From Rhodococcus yunnanensis NBRC 103083 (lineage in GTDB: Bacteria > Actinomycetota > Actinomycetes > Mycobacteriales > Mycobacteriaceae), in the NCBI RefSeq assembly GCF_001895005.1, contig NZ_BCXH01000012.1, forward strand, positions 124,001-188,000: a stretch of 64,000 nucleotides of DNA, in the 5' to 3' direction. Position 1 is the first letter of the stretch, and the number at the start of each line of letters is the position of its first letter. The translations under genes were made by a program, and so were the position numbers. Shown here in pieces: positions 47,713 through 55,642 of this stretch. Under the pieces are notes generated by a model. That model searched no databases, was not told the DNA's origin, and saw only the letters and a program-made list of their open reading frames with translations.

Positions 47713-48435
47713 GTGAGCAACAACAGCAAGAAGAAGGCACAAGCAGCGGCAGCGGCGTTGCAGGGCAAGAAGGACAAGCAGCGCCGCACACTGATCCAGG
47801 TCGGCGTTGCCGTCGTGCTGATCGTGTTGATCGCAGGCGTCGGGTTCTTCATCGTCTCGAAGAACTCCGACGACACCACCGCCACACCCGCCGCGGCGCC
47901 GTCGTCCGTCACCGCCGACGGCGCGATCCGAATCGGCAATCCCGATGCAGCCGTCGTCGTCACCGCCGTCGAGGACTTCCAGTGCCCGGCGTGCAAGCAA
48001 TTCGAGTCCATCAGCGGCGAGACGCTCTCCGAGCTGATCGCGGACAACACCATTGCCGTGGACTACAAGCCGATCGCGATCCTGGACCGCATGTCGTCGA
48101 CGAACTACTCCACCCGCGCGGCCAACGCGAGCCTGTGTGTCGCGGACGCCGACATCACGCAGTGGCCTGCGTGGCACACCTTCATGTTCGAGCAGCAGCC
48201 CGCCGAGGGCGGCGCGGGGCTGTCGGACGAAGAGCTGATCAACATGGCTCAATTGATGCAGTTGGACATCGCGTCGTGCGTCAACAGCGGCACCTACACC
48301 GACTACGTTACGAGCCAGACCAAAGCCGTGCTCGACGACGGCGTCACGGGTACCCCGACCGTCTCGGTCAACGGCACGGTCGTGTCCAACCCGACTCCGG
48401 ACGGTCTGCGCGCCGCCATCGCCGCTGCGCAGTGA
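47713..48435 (+). CDS. Membrane-anchored DsbA-like thiol-disulfide oxidoreductase
   Basis: 240 residues. A lysine-rich cytoplasmic N-terminus (SNNSKKKAQAAAAAL) precedes one membrane helix (IQVGVAVVLIVLIAGVGFFIV), then an extracytoplasmic thioredoxin fold with the active site CPAC in VEDFQCPACKQFES and the cis-proline loop GTPTVSVNG. It introduces or shuffles disulfides in exported proteins and is reoxidised by VKOR, which is encoded next. The GTG at 47713 is preferred; ATG at 47701 adds four residues. It corresponds to the mycobacterial Rv2969c/Rv2968c pair. Confidence 0.88.
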   Translation: MSNNSKKKAQAAAAALQGKKDKQRRTLIQVGVAVVLIVLIAGVGFFIVSKNSDDTTATPAAAPSSVTADGAIRIGNPDAAVVVTAVEDFQCPACKQFESISGETLSELIADNTIAVDYKPIAILDRMSSTNYSTRAANASLCVADADITQWPAWHTFMFEQQPAEGGAGLSDEELINMAQLMQLDIASCVNSGTYTDYVTSQTKAVLDDGVTGTPTVSVNGTVVSNPTPDGLRAAIAAAQ

Positions 48436-48470
48436 CGTCGAGACGATGAGAGTGACGTCGAGACGATGAG
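48431..48470 (+). repeat. Exact 20-bp tandem duplication at the dsbA/VKOR junction
   Basis: AGTGACGTCGAGACGATGAG occurs at 48431-48450 and again immediately at 48451-48470. The first copy holds the stop of the DsbA gene and an ATG; the second copy holds the ATG used by the VKOR gene. Confidence 0.95.
48446..48469 (+). CDS. Possible 7-codon mini-ORF created by the duplication
   Basis: ATG at 48446 opens a frame encoding MRVTSRR and stops at 48467-48469 in ATGA with the VKOR start. It exists only because of the 20-base duplication. It could pass ribosomes to the VKOR start, but expression is unproven and it may be neutral. Confidence 0.3.
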   Translation: MRVTSRR

Positions 48471-49035
48471 ACCGAGCAAGACCACGGCGTGGGTTCTGTC
48501 CGTCGGAGGCGTTCTCGGCCTGCTGGCCGCACTGACGCTGACGATCGAGCGCATCAAGCTGCTCGAAGACGCGTCGTACGTGCCGTCGTGCAGCCTGAAT
48601 CCGGTGCTGTCATGCGGTTCGGTCATGACGACCGAGCAGGCTGCGGTGTTCGGGTTTCCCAACCCGATCATCGGGATCGTCGCCTTCACGATCGTGGTCG
48701 TCACCGGCGTCCTGACCCTGGCGAAGGTCGAACTGCCGCACTGGTACTGGCTCGGGCTGAGCCTGGGGACCCTGCTCGGCGAGGTGTTCATCCACTGGCT
48801 GATCTACCAGAGCCTGTACTCGATCGGCGCACTGTGCCCGTACTGCATGGTCGTGTGGGCGGTGACGATGCCGATCCTGGTGGTGTCCCTGTCGCAGTTG
48901 GTCGATCGAGAGCATGCGGGCACCGTCCCGAGGCTCCTGCTCGAGTGGCGGTGGACCATCCTCGCGATCTGGTATGCCGTTGTGGTCGTACTGATCGGGA
49001 TTCGCTTCGCGGACTACTGGAAGACCCTCGTCTAG
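48466..49035 (+). CDS. Vitamin K epoxide reductase family protein
   Basis: 189 residues, about five membrane helices. The paired cysteines are in PSCSLNPVLSCGSVM (loop) and the active-site CPYC in GALCPYCMVVWAV. In Actinobacteria this protein re-oxidises DsbA-like proteins using menaquinone, replacing DsbB. It directly follows the DsbA-like gene. The ATG at 48466 lies in the second copy of a tandem duplication; ATG at 48446 is out of frame. Confidence 0.92.
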   Translation: MRPSKTTAWVLSVGGVLGLLAALTLTIERIKLLEDASYVPSCSLNPVLSCGSVMTTEQAAVFGFPNPIIGIVAFTIVVVTGVLTLAKVELPHWYWLGLSLGTLLGEVFIHWLIYQSLYSIGALCPYCMVVWAVTMPILVVSLSQLVDREHAGTVPRLLLEWRWTILAIWYAVVVVLIGIRFADYWKTLV

Positions 49036-49078
49036 AAAACGGCTGGTCTAGAGAACGGCTGATTCAGAAAACGGCTAC
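49031..49078. repeat. Three imperfect 16-bp tandem repeats
   Basis: Units at 49031, 49047 and 49063 share (T)CTAGAAAACGGCTGG or close variants. The first holds the VKOR stop and the third the RidA-family stop on the other strand, so both convergent genes end in the array. Confidence 0.75.
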
Positions 49079-49459
49079 GGCGTCGATTTCGATCAGTAAC
49101 TCAGGCATGGCCAACCGAGCGATCTCGACGACGGTTTGCGCGGGCCTGGTTTCCGGAAACAACTCGCCGAGGATGCCGGTGTACGTGTCGAGGTTGCCGA
49201 TATCGGCGAAGTAGACCGTGAGTTTGACGACGTTGTCCAGTGTGCCGCCGGCCGCGTCGAGAATCAGCCGGATGTTCTCGAACGACAGGCGTATCTGCGC
49301 GTCGACGTCGCCGATGCCCTCGAACTGCCCGTCCGCGCTGATCGCGGTCTGCCCCGACAGATACAGCGTCCGAGCTGCGTTCTCGACGACGACACATTGT
49401 GAGAGCAGCTGAGCGCCCGGATCCCAGACGGTGTCGGGTGACAGGACGTGCTTGTCGAT
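49064..49459 (-). CDS. RidA/YjgF family protein with non-standard start
   Basis: 131 residues by a frame opening ATC (Ile read as Met) GAC AAG CAC GTC, giving DKHVLSPDTVWDPGAQLLSQ and then the family core LYLSGQTAISADG, DVDAQIRLSFENIRLIL, NVVKLTVYFADIGN and PELLIEIDAVAVF. No ATG, GTG or TTG lies in frame between the upstream stop and the core. GGGGAG sits six bases before the ATC, so AUC initiation is the simplest reading. The residue equal to Arg105 of E. coli RidA is glutamine (RPAQTVVEIARL), so classical imine deaminase activity is doubtful. A KstR-type box lies upstream. Confidence 0.72.
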   Translation of the reverse strand: MDKHVLSPDTVWDPGAQLLSQCVVVENAARTLYLSGQTAISADGQFEGIGDVDAQIRLSFENIRLILDAAGGTLDNVVKLTVYFADIGNLDTYTGILGELFPETRPAQTVVEIARLAMPELLIEIDAVAVF

Positions 49460-49532
49460 GACGTACTCCCCGTGGCTCGGTATGGAACTGGCAACACCGC
49501 CAATCTAACGGCCCCGAGCAGCGGGAAGAAAC

Positions 49533-49546
49533 TAGAACACGTTCTA
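49533..49546. promoter_or_regulatory. KstR-type operator
   Basis: TAGAACACGTTCTA fits the KstR consensus TNNAACNNGTTNNA completely and has perfect six-base arms. It lies in the 192-base gap between the divergent RidA-family and NlpC/P60 genes, 74 bases from the former start and about 106 from the latter. KstR represses cholesterol-degradation genes in mycobacteria and rhodococci. The rest of the gap holds only the NlpC/P60 ribosome site. Confidence 0.6.
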
Positions 49547-49651
49547 TTTTGCTCCGCAAATCGATTCGGCAGGGCATGATGTTGTGAGTCAGCTCACACG
49601 CGATGGGGTGACATGGCATGTCGGGGAGAGCTCGAGCACCAGGAGTTGTAC

Positions 49652-51070
49652 ATGGCAGGCGATCCGATCGCAGTGATAGTTGCCGTCATCGTGTCCGCCG
49701 CAGGCGCAGTAGCCGGGACCGACCTCCCCCAACAGGTCAAGGACGGGGCCGCGGGTGTCGCGGCCGCAGCGGAGGACAGCGCACCGTCGCTGACCCAGCA
49801 GCTGCAGGACATGATGAGCACGATGCCCGAGCCCGCGCGCGAAGCAACCGGCACCGCATTGGACAACGGCGCTGCCGCACTGGAAACCGCAGCCGCACCG
49901 CTGCTGCCGGACAAGCCCGTCGAACCGGCACCCGAGAACGCAGTCGCTGTGGTTCCGCCTGCCGTCGAATCACCCACGGTCACACCTTCGGCAGCCGGCG
50001 AGCCGGCCGAGACGACGTCCTTCCTGCCCTCGATCTTCCCGTCCGGTACCGGCGCAGTCCAGTTCGGTTCGCTGAGTTACTCGCTCGGAGACATCACCAA
50101 CCAGACGGCATTCATGCCCGCCGCCGAAGCCGTTCGCCGAGCACTCTTTCCCGGCATGCCCGCAACGTTCACCGGAGTGTCACTGTCACCGATCGGGGCG
50201 ATCACCGCGTTCGTGCCGTGGCTGACGCGCGCCGGATCCATCTGCGGTGGCGTCAAGGCGCCGACCATCGCCGCTCTGTACGCCGCGGAGAACGGATTTC
50301 GATACGGGCCCACATCGCCTGTCTCGAGCTCGGGGGCACGGGGGCCGGGGCAGTTCATGCCGTCCACGTGGCGAAAGTACGGCAAGGATGCCGACGGTGA
50401 CGGCGTCGCCGACATCAACGGCATCGCAGACTCGGTCATGGCGTCGGGAAACCTGCTGTGCGACATCAACCACCAGGTCGAGAAGTGGAAATCGCAGGGC
50501 CTCGTGAAAGGCGATAGCCTCGACCTGACCATCGCCGGGTACAACGCCGGCGCGGGAGCCGTCCTCAGGTCAGGCGGAATGCCCTCGGGCACGCCCGATT
50601 ACGAGAACCAAACGAAGCCGTACGTTGCGAAGATCCGCGCGACGGAGATGCAGTTCGCCGCCGTGTTGACGCCTTTCACCTCCCTCGACCTGGCGGGCAT
50701 CGGCGGACGCGCCGTCCAGCTGGCGATGGACTACCTCGGGTTGCCGTACGTCTGGGGCGGCGGCAACATCAACGGGCCGTCCGGGGGCGGGTTCGACTGC
50801 TCCGGTCTGACCTCGTTCGCCGTCTACAAGGCGTCAGGAGGAATGGTCACGCTGCCGCGCACGTCCGAGACTCAGTGGAACGTCGGAACCGAGATCCCAC
50901 TGTCGATGGCCCAACCCGGCGACCTGTTGTTCGGTAACTGGCAGTCGGGCGGGCCTGGCCACGTGGCGATCTACATCGGCAACGGCCAGATGGTGCACGC
51001 CCCCACCACCGGAGACGTCGTCCGAGTCGCCCCCGTCTTCGACGGAATGAAGGCGCGCCGAGTGCTGTGA
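49652..51070 (+). CDS. Cell-wall hydrolase: lytic transglycosylase-like plus NlpC/P60
   Basis: 472 residues. The N-terminal segment (IAVIVAVIVSAAGAVAG) is a membrane or signal helix, followed by an Ala/Pro-rich linker to about residue 150. The lytic transglycosylase-like domain covers about 195-320, with YAAENGFRYGP holding the likely catalytic glutamate, GARGPGQFMPSTWRKYGKDADGDGVADIN and IAGYNAGAGAV. The C-terminal NlpC/P60 peptidase has the cysteine in GGGFDCSGLTSFAVYKA and the histidine in GGPGHVAIYIGNGQMVHAP. It cuts both glycan and peptide bonds of peptidoglycan, as RpfB- or RipA-like enzymes do in part. AGGAG seven bases before the ATG decides the start. Confidence 0.88.
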   Translation: MAGDPIAVIVAVIVSAAGAVAGTDLPQQVKDGAAGVAAAAEDSAPSLTQQLQDMMSTMPEPAREATGTALDNGAAALETAAAPLLPDKPVEPAPENAVAVVPPAVESPTVTPSAAGEPAETTSFLPSIFPSGTGAVQFGSLSYSLGDITNQTAFMPAAEAVRRALFPGMPATFTGVSLSPIGAITAFVPWLTRAGSICGGVKAPTIAALYAAENGFRYGPTSPVSSSGARGPGQFMPSTWRKYGKDADGDGVADINGIADSVMASGNLLCDINHQVEKWKSQGLVKGDSLDLTIAGYNAGAGAVLRSGGMPSGTPDYENQTKPYVAKIRATEMQFAAVLTPFTSLDLAGIGGRAVQLAMDYLGLPYVWGGGNINGPSGGGFDCSGLTSFAVYKASGGMVTLPRTSETQWNVGTEIPLSMAQPGDLLFGNWQSGGPGHVAIYIGNGQMVHAPTTGDVVRVAPVFDGMKARRVL

Positions 51071-51135
51071 TCGATCACCGGGTAGGTTCGGGTTCCAGCA
51101 CGGACCTACCCGGTACTCGATCAGGAGCACGAACT

Positions 51136-51915
51136 GTGGACAGCGGACGAGGCACAGAGCCCATGGGCTTCGACGACGCTTTGGCGTCCCCTCCGCCCGA
51201 AGGCGAAGGCTTCGAAACGAACTGGACCGTGCGACCCGGTGACGTCGACCCGAACAATCGTCTCCGCTTCGACGGCATCGCGCGTTACCTGCAGGATGTC
51301 GGTTCCGACAATCTCGATGCGACATCACTCGGCGAGACCGACCCCTTCTGGATCGTCCGCCGAACGGTCATCGACGTCGTCGTACCCGTCGAGTTCCCCG
51401 ACCGCGTGCACATGCGCCGGTGGTGTTCGTCGATGTCGACGCGCTGGTCGAACATGCGCGTGTCCATCGGCAGCGGCAAAGGCGCCCGCATCGAGACCGA
51501 GGGCTTCTGGATCAACATCAGTGCAACGACGGGAATGCCCACTCGCATCAGCGACACCGCGCTCGAACTCCTGGCCCGGACCACCGATCAGCATCGGTTG
51601 CGGTGGAAGGCATGGCTCACCGAGGCAGTTCCGGCGGAGTCGCACACCGACGTCCGATTCCCCTTGCGGGCAACGGACATCGACTCGTTCAACCACGTCA
51701 ACAACGCCGCCTACTGGCATGCCGTCGAAGAATTCGTGGTCGACCATCCACATCTCGTCGCTCGGTCGCACCGAGCCGTCATCGAGTACCTCTCACCCGT
51801 CCTGGCCAACGAACACGTGACGATCCGCAATCGCTACGAAAACGGCGCGCTCACACTGTGGTTCGTCGTCGAAGGGTCGGTGCGCACGGTAGCGAAGATC
51901 GCGCCAAGAGCCTGA
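51136..51915 (+). CDS. Acyl-ACP thioesterase (FatA/FatB-like, double hotdog)
   Basis: 259 residues. Two hotdog domains: the first around TNWTVRPGDVDPNNRLRFDGIARYLQDVGSDNLDAT and the second from FPLRATDIDSFNHVNNAAYWHAVEEFV, where NHVNNAAYW carries the catalytic asparagine and histidine of acyl-ACP thioesterases. It frees a fatty acid from acyl carrier protein or CoA. GTG at 51136 with AGGAG eight bases before it is preferred; ATG at 51163 is an alternative. Its last 82 bases overlap, on the opposite strand, the end of the acyl-activating enzyme gene of the bio operon. Confidence 0.85.
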   Translation: MDSGRGTEPMGFDDALASPPPEGEGFETNWTVRPGDVDPNNRLRFDGIARYLQDVGSDNLDATSLGETDPFWIVRRTVIDVVVPVEFPDRVHMRRWCSSMSTRWSNMRVSIGSGKGARIETEGFWINISATTGMPTRISDTALELLARTTDQHRLRWKAWLTEAVPAESHTDVRFPLRATDIDSFNHVNNAAYWHAVEEFVVDHPHLVARSHRAVIEYLSPVLANEHVTIRNRYENGALTLWFVVEGSVRTVAKIAPRA

Positions 51916-53240
51916 CGGTCCAGCTTGCCGCGGGGAGTCCGCGGTAGCGCCTGCAGCACGACCAGCTGCACCGGGATACTCGGGCTCGGCAACGACGCAC
52001 GGAGGTGCCGCCAGATCTCGGCCGTGTCCGGCGGATCGATTCCCAGAACCACGGCCACGGCCGGAGCTTCGCCCATCCGCGCGTCCGGCACGGCGATCGC
52101 CGCAGCGTCGGTGACGGCGGGGATGGCGACGAGAGCGGCTTCGATGGGCGCCAGTTCGACGTTGAGCCCCGCACGAATCAGGGTTTCGCTGTCACGGCCG
52201 AACAGTGTGAGTTCGCGGCCATGAAGAGTTCCCCTGTCCCCTACCGTCATCCACCCAGCCGCCGGACCTCCGGCGATTCCCGAGTCGGTCAGATAGCCGT
52301 CGAACAGCATGTCGCTTCGGACATGGACGATGCCGTCCCGAATCTCGACGTCGACGCCGTCGAACAACGTTCCCGCACCGGGATCGACGCCGCGGTCGAA
52401 CGAGACGAAGCTCAACTCCGACGCGCCGTAGAAGTGTACGAGTGCAGCGTTCGGCAACACCCTCTGCACTTCGGCCCTGCCTGACGAAGGCCAGCGGGCG
52501 GCGCTGGAGAGCACCTCACGTACGGACGGCACCCGAACGCCCGACCGCGCGAGGTCCCACGCGATGGTCGGTACCGAATAGATGTGTGTCGGTGCATCTT
52601 TCACGGCCTGCTCGGCCGGTCGCAGGTCGACGGCTGCACCACGCGTCAGGCCGTGCAGTGCCCCGTAGAGGAAGTGCGTGTGGTCGAGGACGCCCGGGGT
52701 GGCCACCCTGTCACCGGGGCGGATGTCGAACGTGGCATCCGAGCGATCGAGCGTCGCGGCCCACGAACGTTGCCCGCGGACGAACAGCTTGGGCTCGCCC
52801 GTCGTGCCGGAGGTGACGCCGACGAGCAGTTCGCTGCCTGCGGTTGCCGTCGAATGCGTGCCCGTCGTCGCGAGCGAGTCGACGGACACCGGGTCGGCGC
52901 AACCCAATCGCCGCAGCCGGGCATGCTGACGGGGTTCGGCGACCACGACGTCGGGAGCCGATATCTCGAGCACCCTGGCGAACTGCTCGGGCAGCAGGTG
53001 TCGATGCAGAAGCACGACTGCGACGCCGGACAGCATCGCAGCCGCCGCCGTGACCAGCGAACCGACGTCGGATGTCGGAAGGACTGCCACCCGGCGCATT
53101 CCGCGCATTCCCGCGGCCGCGCCCGTCACGCGAGTCCAGAAGTCGCCGTACGTCACCGATTCCCGGCGGTCGACGACGGCGAGTGCGCCGGGGGTGTTGC
53201 GGGCGTGCACCGCGATGCGGTCGGCGAGGAGCTCGCCCAT
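51834..53240 (-). CDS. AMP-forming acyl-CoA synthetase-like protein (bio operon, distal)
   Basis: 468 residues of the ANL superfamily. Adenylation motifs: VGVTSGTTGEPKLFVRG (P-loop-like A3), HFYGASELSF (A5), VGDRGTLHGRELTLFGRDSETLI (A7/A8) and PRTPRGKLDRQALG with the A10 lysine. It should activate a carboxylic acid as acyl-AMP and then acyl-CoA. It ends the six-gene bio operon, one base after bioN. The extreme C-terminal 20 residues after RQALGAI go beyond the family end and lie antisense to the thioesterase gene. The substrate is unknown; a biotin-related acid is suggested by context only. Confidence 0.82.
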   Translation of the reverse strand: MGELLADRIAVHARNTPGALAVVDRRESVTYGDFWTRVTGAAAGMRGMRRVAVLPTSDVGSLVTAAAAMLSGVAVVLLHRHLLPEQFARVLEISAPDVVVAEPRQHARLRRLGCADPVSVDSLATTGTHSTATAGSELLVGVTSGTTGEPKLFVRGQRSWAATLDRSDATFDIRPGDRVATPGVLDHTHFLYGALHGLTRGAAVDLRPAEQAVKDAPTHIYSVPTIAWDLARSGVRVPSVREVLSSAARWPSSGRAEVQRVLPNAALVHFYGASELSFVSFDRGVDPGAGTLFDGVDVEIRDGIVHVRSDMLFDGYLTDSGIAGGPAAGWMTVGDRGTLHGRELTLFGRDSETLIRAGLNVELAPIEAALVAIPAVTDAAAIAVPDARMGEAPAVAVVLGIDPPDTAEIWRHLRASLPSPSIPVQLVVLQALPRTPRGKLDRQALGAIFATVRTDPSTTNHSVSAPFS

Positions 53241-53241
53241 G

Positions 53242-53841
53242 CTAGTCGTCTACTCCGCGGGCGACGAGAGCGTCGCCCATCGCGTCGGCAGTGCGCAGTG
53301 CGCGCACCAGAACCGGAGACGCGAGCGCCGTCATCGACCACTGCAACCCACGCGCCTTACGCGCTTCGGCGACCTCGTGGACGATCGTCGCCAGCAACGG
53401 AATGCACCGAATCGCCAGCGCGAGCATCAGCCCGATCCGTTCGGGATCGACGCCGAGCCGTCGCGTCGGTTCGAGTGCACGCGTCACGGTGTCGAGCATG
53501 TCGGACACACGCGTGGTCAAGGTGAACACAGCCGCGAGCGCCACCGAGATCAACAACAACCCGCACACCACGATCGCACGCGCGGGTGAGGTGATGATCA
53601 CCTGGAACACCCCGATGATCAACAGCATCCAGACGATCGGGCGCAGTTGCGCGAGAGCCACCGTGGCCGGGATACGTGCGACGGCGAAGAGTGCGGCGAC
53701 CATCACCGCGACGATTCCCACTTCCAGAGGTGTTCGAACCGTGATCGTCGCGACCAGGATCGATGCGATCAGCAGGAGTAGCTTCACCCCTGCGGGCAGC
53801 CGGTGCAGTACCGAGTTACCCGGCCGGTAGAGCCCGATCAC
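53242..53841 (-). CDS. bioN: ECF transporter T component
   Basis: 199 residues, about five membrane helices, beginning MIGLYRPGNSVLHRLPAGVKLLLLIASILVATITV. The coupling helices carry the family motif ARKARGLQW, the A-R-[GK] signature that contacts the ATPase. It joins BioY to BioM in the biotin ECF transporter. It starts with GTG overlapping the bioM stop (GTGA). Confidence 0.86.
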   Translation of the reverse strand: MIGLYRPGNSVLHRLPAGVKLLLLIASILVATITVRTPLEVGIVAVMVAALFAVARIPATVALAQLRPIVWMLLIIGVFQVIITSPARAIVVCGLLLISVALAAVFTLTTRVSDMLDTVTRALEPTRRLGVDPERIGLMLALAIRCIPLLATIVHEVAEARKARGLQWSMTALASPVLVRALRTADAMGDALVARGVDD

Positions 53842-54518
53842 TGGACGAGCTCCCGGTATGCGGGCACAGCGTTCTCCGGGGACCCGTCGAAGGCGACCAC
53901 GCCGTCGTCGATGACGACAACACGCTCGAAACTGTCCAGCAGCGCAAGCTGATGCGTCACGACGATCACCTGCTGGTCCATCGAGTCCAAGGCCTCGGCC
54001 ACGACCCGCGCATTTCGCAGATCCAGCAGCGTGGTCGGCTCGTCGGCGATGACGACCTCGGGACGCCGGATGAGCACCGCACCGATCGCGAGCAGCTGCT
54101 TCTGCCCACCCGAGAGCAGATGCGACGGGTGCTCGGCGTGCCCGTCGAGCCGGAAACGAACCAGGATTTCCTGGACGCGGTCGGCGACCTCGGCCTTGCT
54201 CAGACCCGACCGTCGCAGCGAGAACGCGAGATCCTCGGCGACAGTGGGCATGACGATCTGAGTGTCCGGATCGGTGAAAACGAAGCCGACCTTCTTCCGA
54301 ACCTGCGCACCTTTCTTCGATGCGTCGATGCCGTCGACGGTCACCGTGCCCGACGTCGGTGTCAGCAGACCGTTGATCATCCGCGCCAGCGTCGACTTTC
54401 CGGACCCGTTGGACCCGATGATGCCGACTCGGCGCTCGTCGAATCGAAGATCGATCCCGCGCAACACTTCTCGTTCACCGAATGCATGTCGCACCGATCT
54501 GAACACCACTTCACTCAC
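53838..54518 (-). CDS. bioM: ECF transporter ATPase component
   Basis: 226 residues. Walker A GSNGSGKSTLARMINGL near residue 36, the Q-loop FTDPDTQIVMPTVAEDLAF typical of ECF ATPases, signature LSGGQKQLLAIGAVL, Walker B VVIADEPTTLLDL and the H-loop VTHQLALLD. It energises biotin uptake with BioN and BioY. The GTG at 54518 overlaps the thiolase stop; GTG at 54521 is also possible. A larger open frame to 55613 is antisense noise within the thiolase gene. Confidence 0.9.
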   Translation of the reverse strand: MSEVVFRSVRHAFGEREVLRGIDLRFDERRVGIIGSNGSGKSTLARMINGLLTPTSGTVTVDGIDASKKGAQVRKKVGFVFTDPDTQIVMPTVAEDLAFSLRRSGLSKAEVADRVQEILVRFRLDGHAEHPSHLLSGGQKQLLAIGAVLIRRPEVVIADEPTTLLDLRNARVVAEALDSMDQQVIVVTHQLALLDSFERVVVIDDGVVAFDGSPENAVPAYRELVQ

Positions 54519-55642
54519 CACGCACGCTCCACGATCATCGCAATACCTTGCCCGCCGCCGATCGCGCAGGCCGCCAATCCCAGCTCGGGCCCACCGTCGA
54601 CCAACATCTGACTGGCCAAGCGCACCAACAGGATCGCGCCCGACGCACCCCACGGGTGACCCATCGCAATGGCACCACCTTGCGGGCACACGATCCCGAT
54701 GTCGATGCCGAGGCTGTCCGTCACCCCGAGGACGACCGATGCGAATGCCTCGGTCATTTCCACGATGCCGATGTCGCCCAGTGCCACTCCGGTCCGGCGC
54801 AACACTTTCTCGATCGCGGGAACAGGGCCGAGACCGGGAAGGGCAGGGTCCGATCCCGCGACGGCCGACCCCAGAACCCGCAGCGCAGGTAGGCCTCGAG
54901 CACGCGACTCCGTCGTCACCGCGAGGGCGGCGGCGCCGTCGGAGATGCCACACGAATTTCCGGCCGTCGCAGTGCCGTCCGTTGTGAAGCTCGGCCGCAG
55001 ACGCGCGAGCCTGTGCTGCGTCATGTTCGGCCGGATGCGCTCGTCCGTGTCGATGCCCGCGATGGGAACGATCTCGGCGCCGAAGTCGCTCGCTGCCGCC
55101 AGCGCGTGCGATCTGGCGGCGTAGGCGTCCTGACGGTCGCGGCCGATCCCCATCTTCAGGGCCAGGTGGTCGGCGGCGACGCCCATGTCCGGGTCGGGAA
55201 AGCCCTCCGGTGCGAACGGGGCGCGGGTGTATCGGACGGGATCGCTGCCCGGCTGAGGTGGCCAGAAGCGCCAGGGCGCGGTACTGGCCGACTCGACGCC
55301 TCCCGCGATGATCAACTGGTCGTCGCCGCTGCGGATACGCGTCGCTGCCTGCATTACGGCGTCGAGTCCCGACCCGCACTGCCGGTCGAGGGTCACGCCG
55401 GGTACCTCGATCCCGAGGCCTGCGGCCAAGGCCGCGATGCGGGCCGGATCGCCGCCCTGTCCGAGACAATTGCCGAGCACGACGTCGTCGACCGAGTCGG
55501 AGCATCCGGATTCGCGCACGGTGTTCACCACTGCGGCGAGCACCGGGGCAGCGAGGTCGGTCGTCGTCAGAGCGGCGAACCCGTGACCGGCGTTGCCGAT
55601 CGGCGTCCGCCACGGCGCGACGAGGACGGGCGAGCAGGTCAT
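54515..55642 (-). CDS. Thiolase / acetyl-CoA C-acyltransferase family protein in bio operon
   Basis: 375 residues. The catalytic residues are intact: the acyl-accepting cysteine in TLDRQCGSGLDAVMQA near residue 88, the histidine in GGAIAMGHPWGASGA and the second cysteine in LAACAIGGGQGIAMIV. The family length is normal or slightly short. It cleaves or makes a 3-oxoacyl-CoA. It is encoded between an acyl-activating enzyme and bioM with four-base overlaps on both sides, as YhfS accompanies YhfT and the BioY homologue YhfU in Bacillus. The substrate is not evident. Confidence 0.87.
   Translation of the reverse strand: MTCSPVLVAPWRTPIGNAGHGFAALTTTDLAAPVLAAVVNTVRESGCSDSVDDVVLGNCLGQGGDPARIAALAAGLGIEVPGVTLDRQCGSGLDAVMQAATRIRSGDDQLIIAGGVESASTAPWRFWPPQPGSDPVRYTRAPFAPEGFPDPDMGVAADHLALKMGIGRDRQDAYAARSHALAAASDFGAEIVPIAGIDTDERIRPNMTQHRLARLRPSFTTDGTATAGNSCGISDGAAALAVTTESRARGLPALRVLGSAVAGSDPALPGLGPVPAIEKVLRRTGVALGDIGIVEMTEAFASVVLGVTDSLGIDIGIVCPQGGAIAMGHPWGASGAILLVRLASQMLVDGGPELGLAACAIGGGQGIAMIVERAW

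Noticed and set aside
49064..49459. RidA-family gene as a pseudogene
   Set aside because: The frame is intact from before the core to the stop with normal codon use; only the start codon is unusual.
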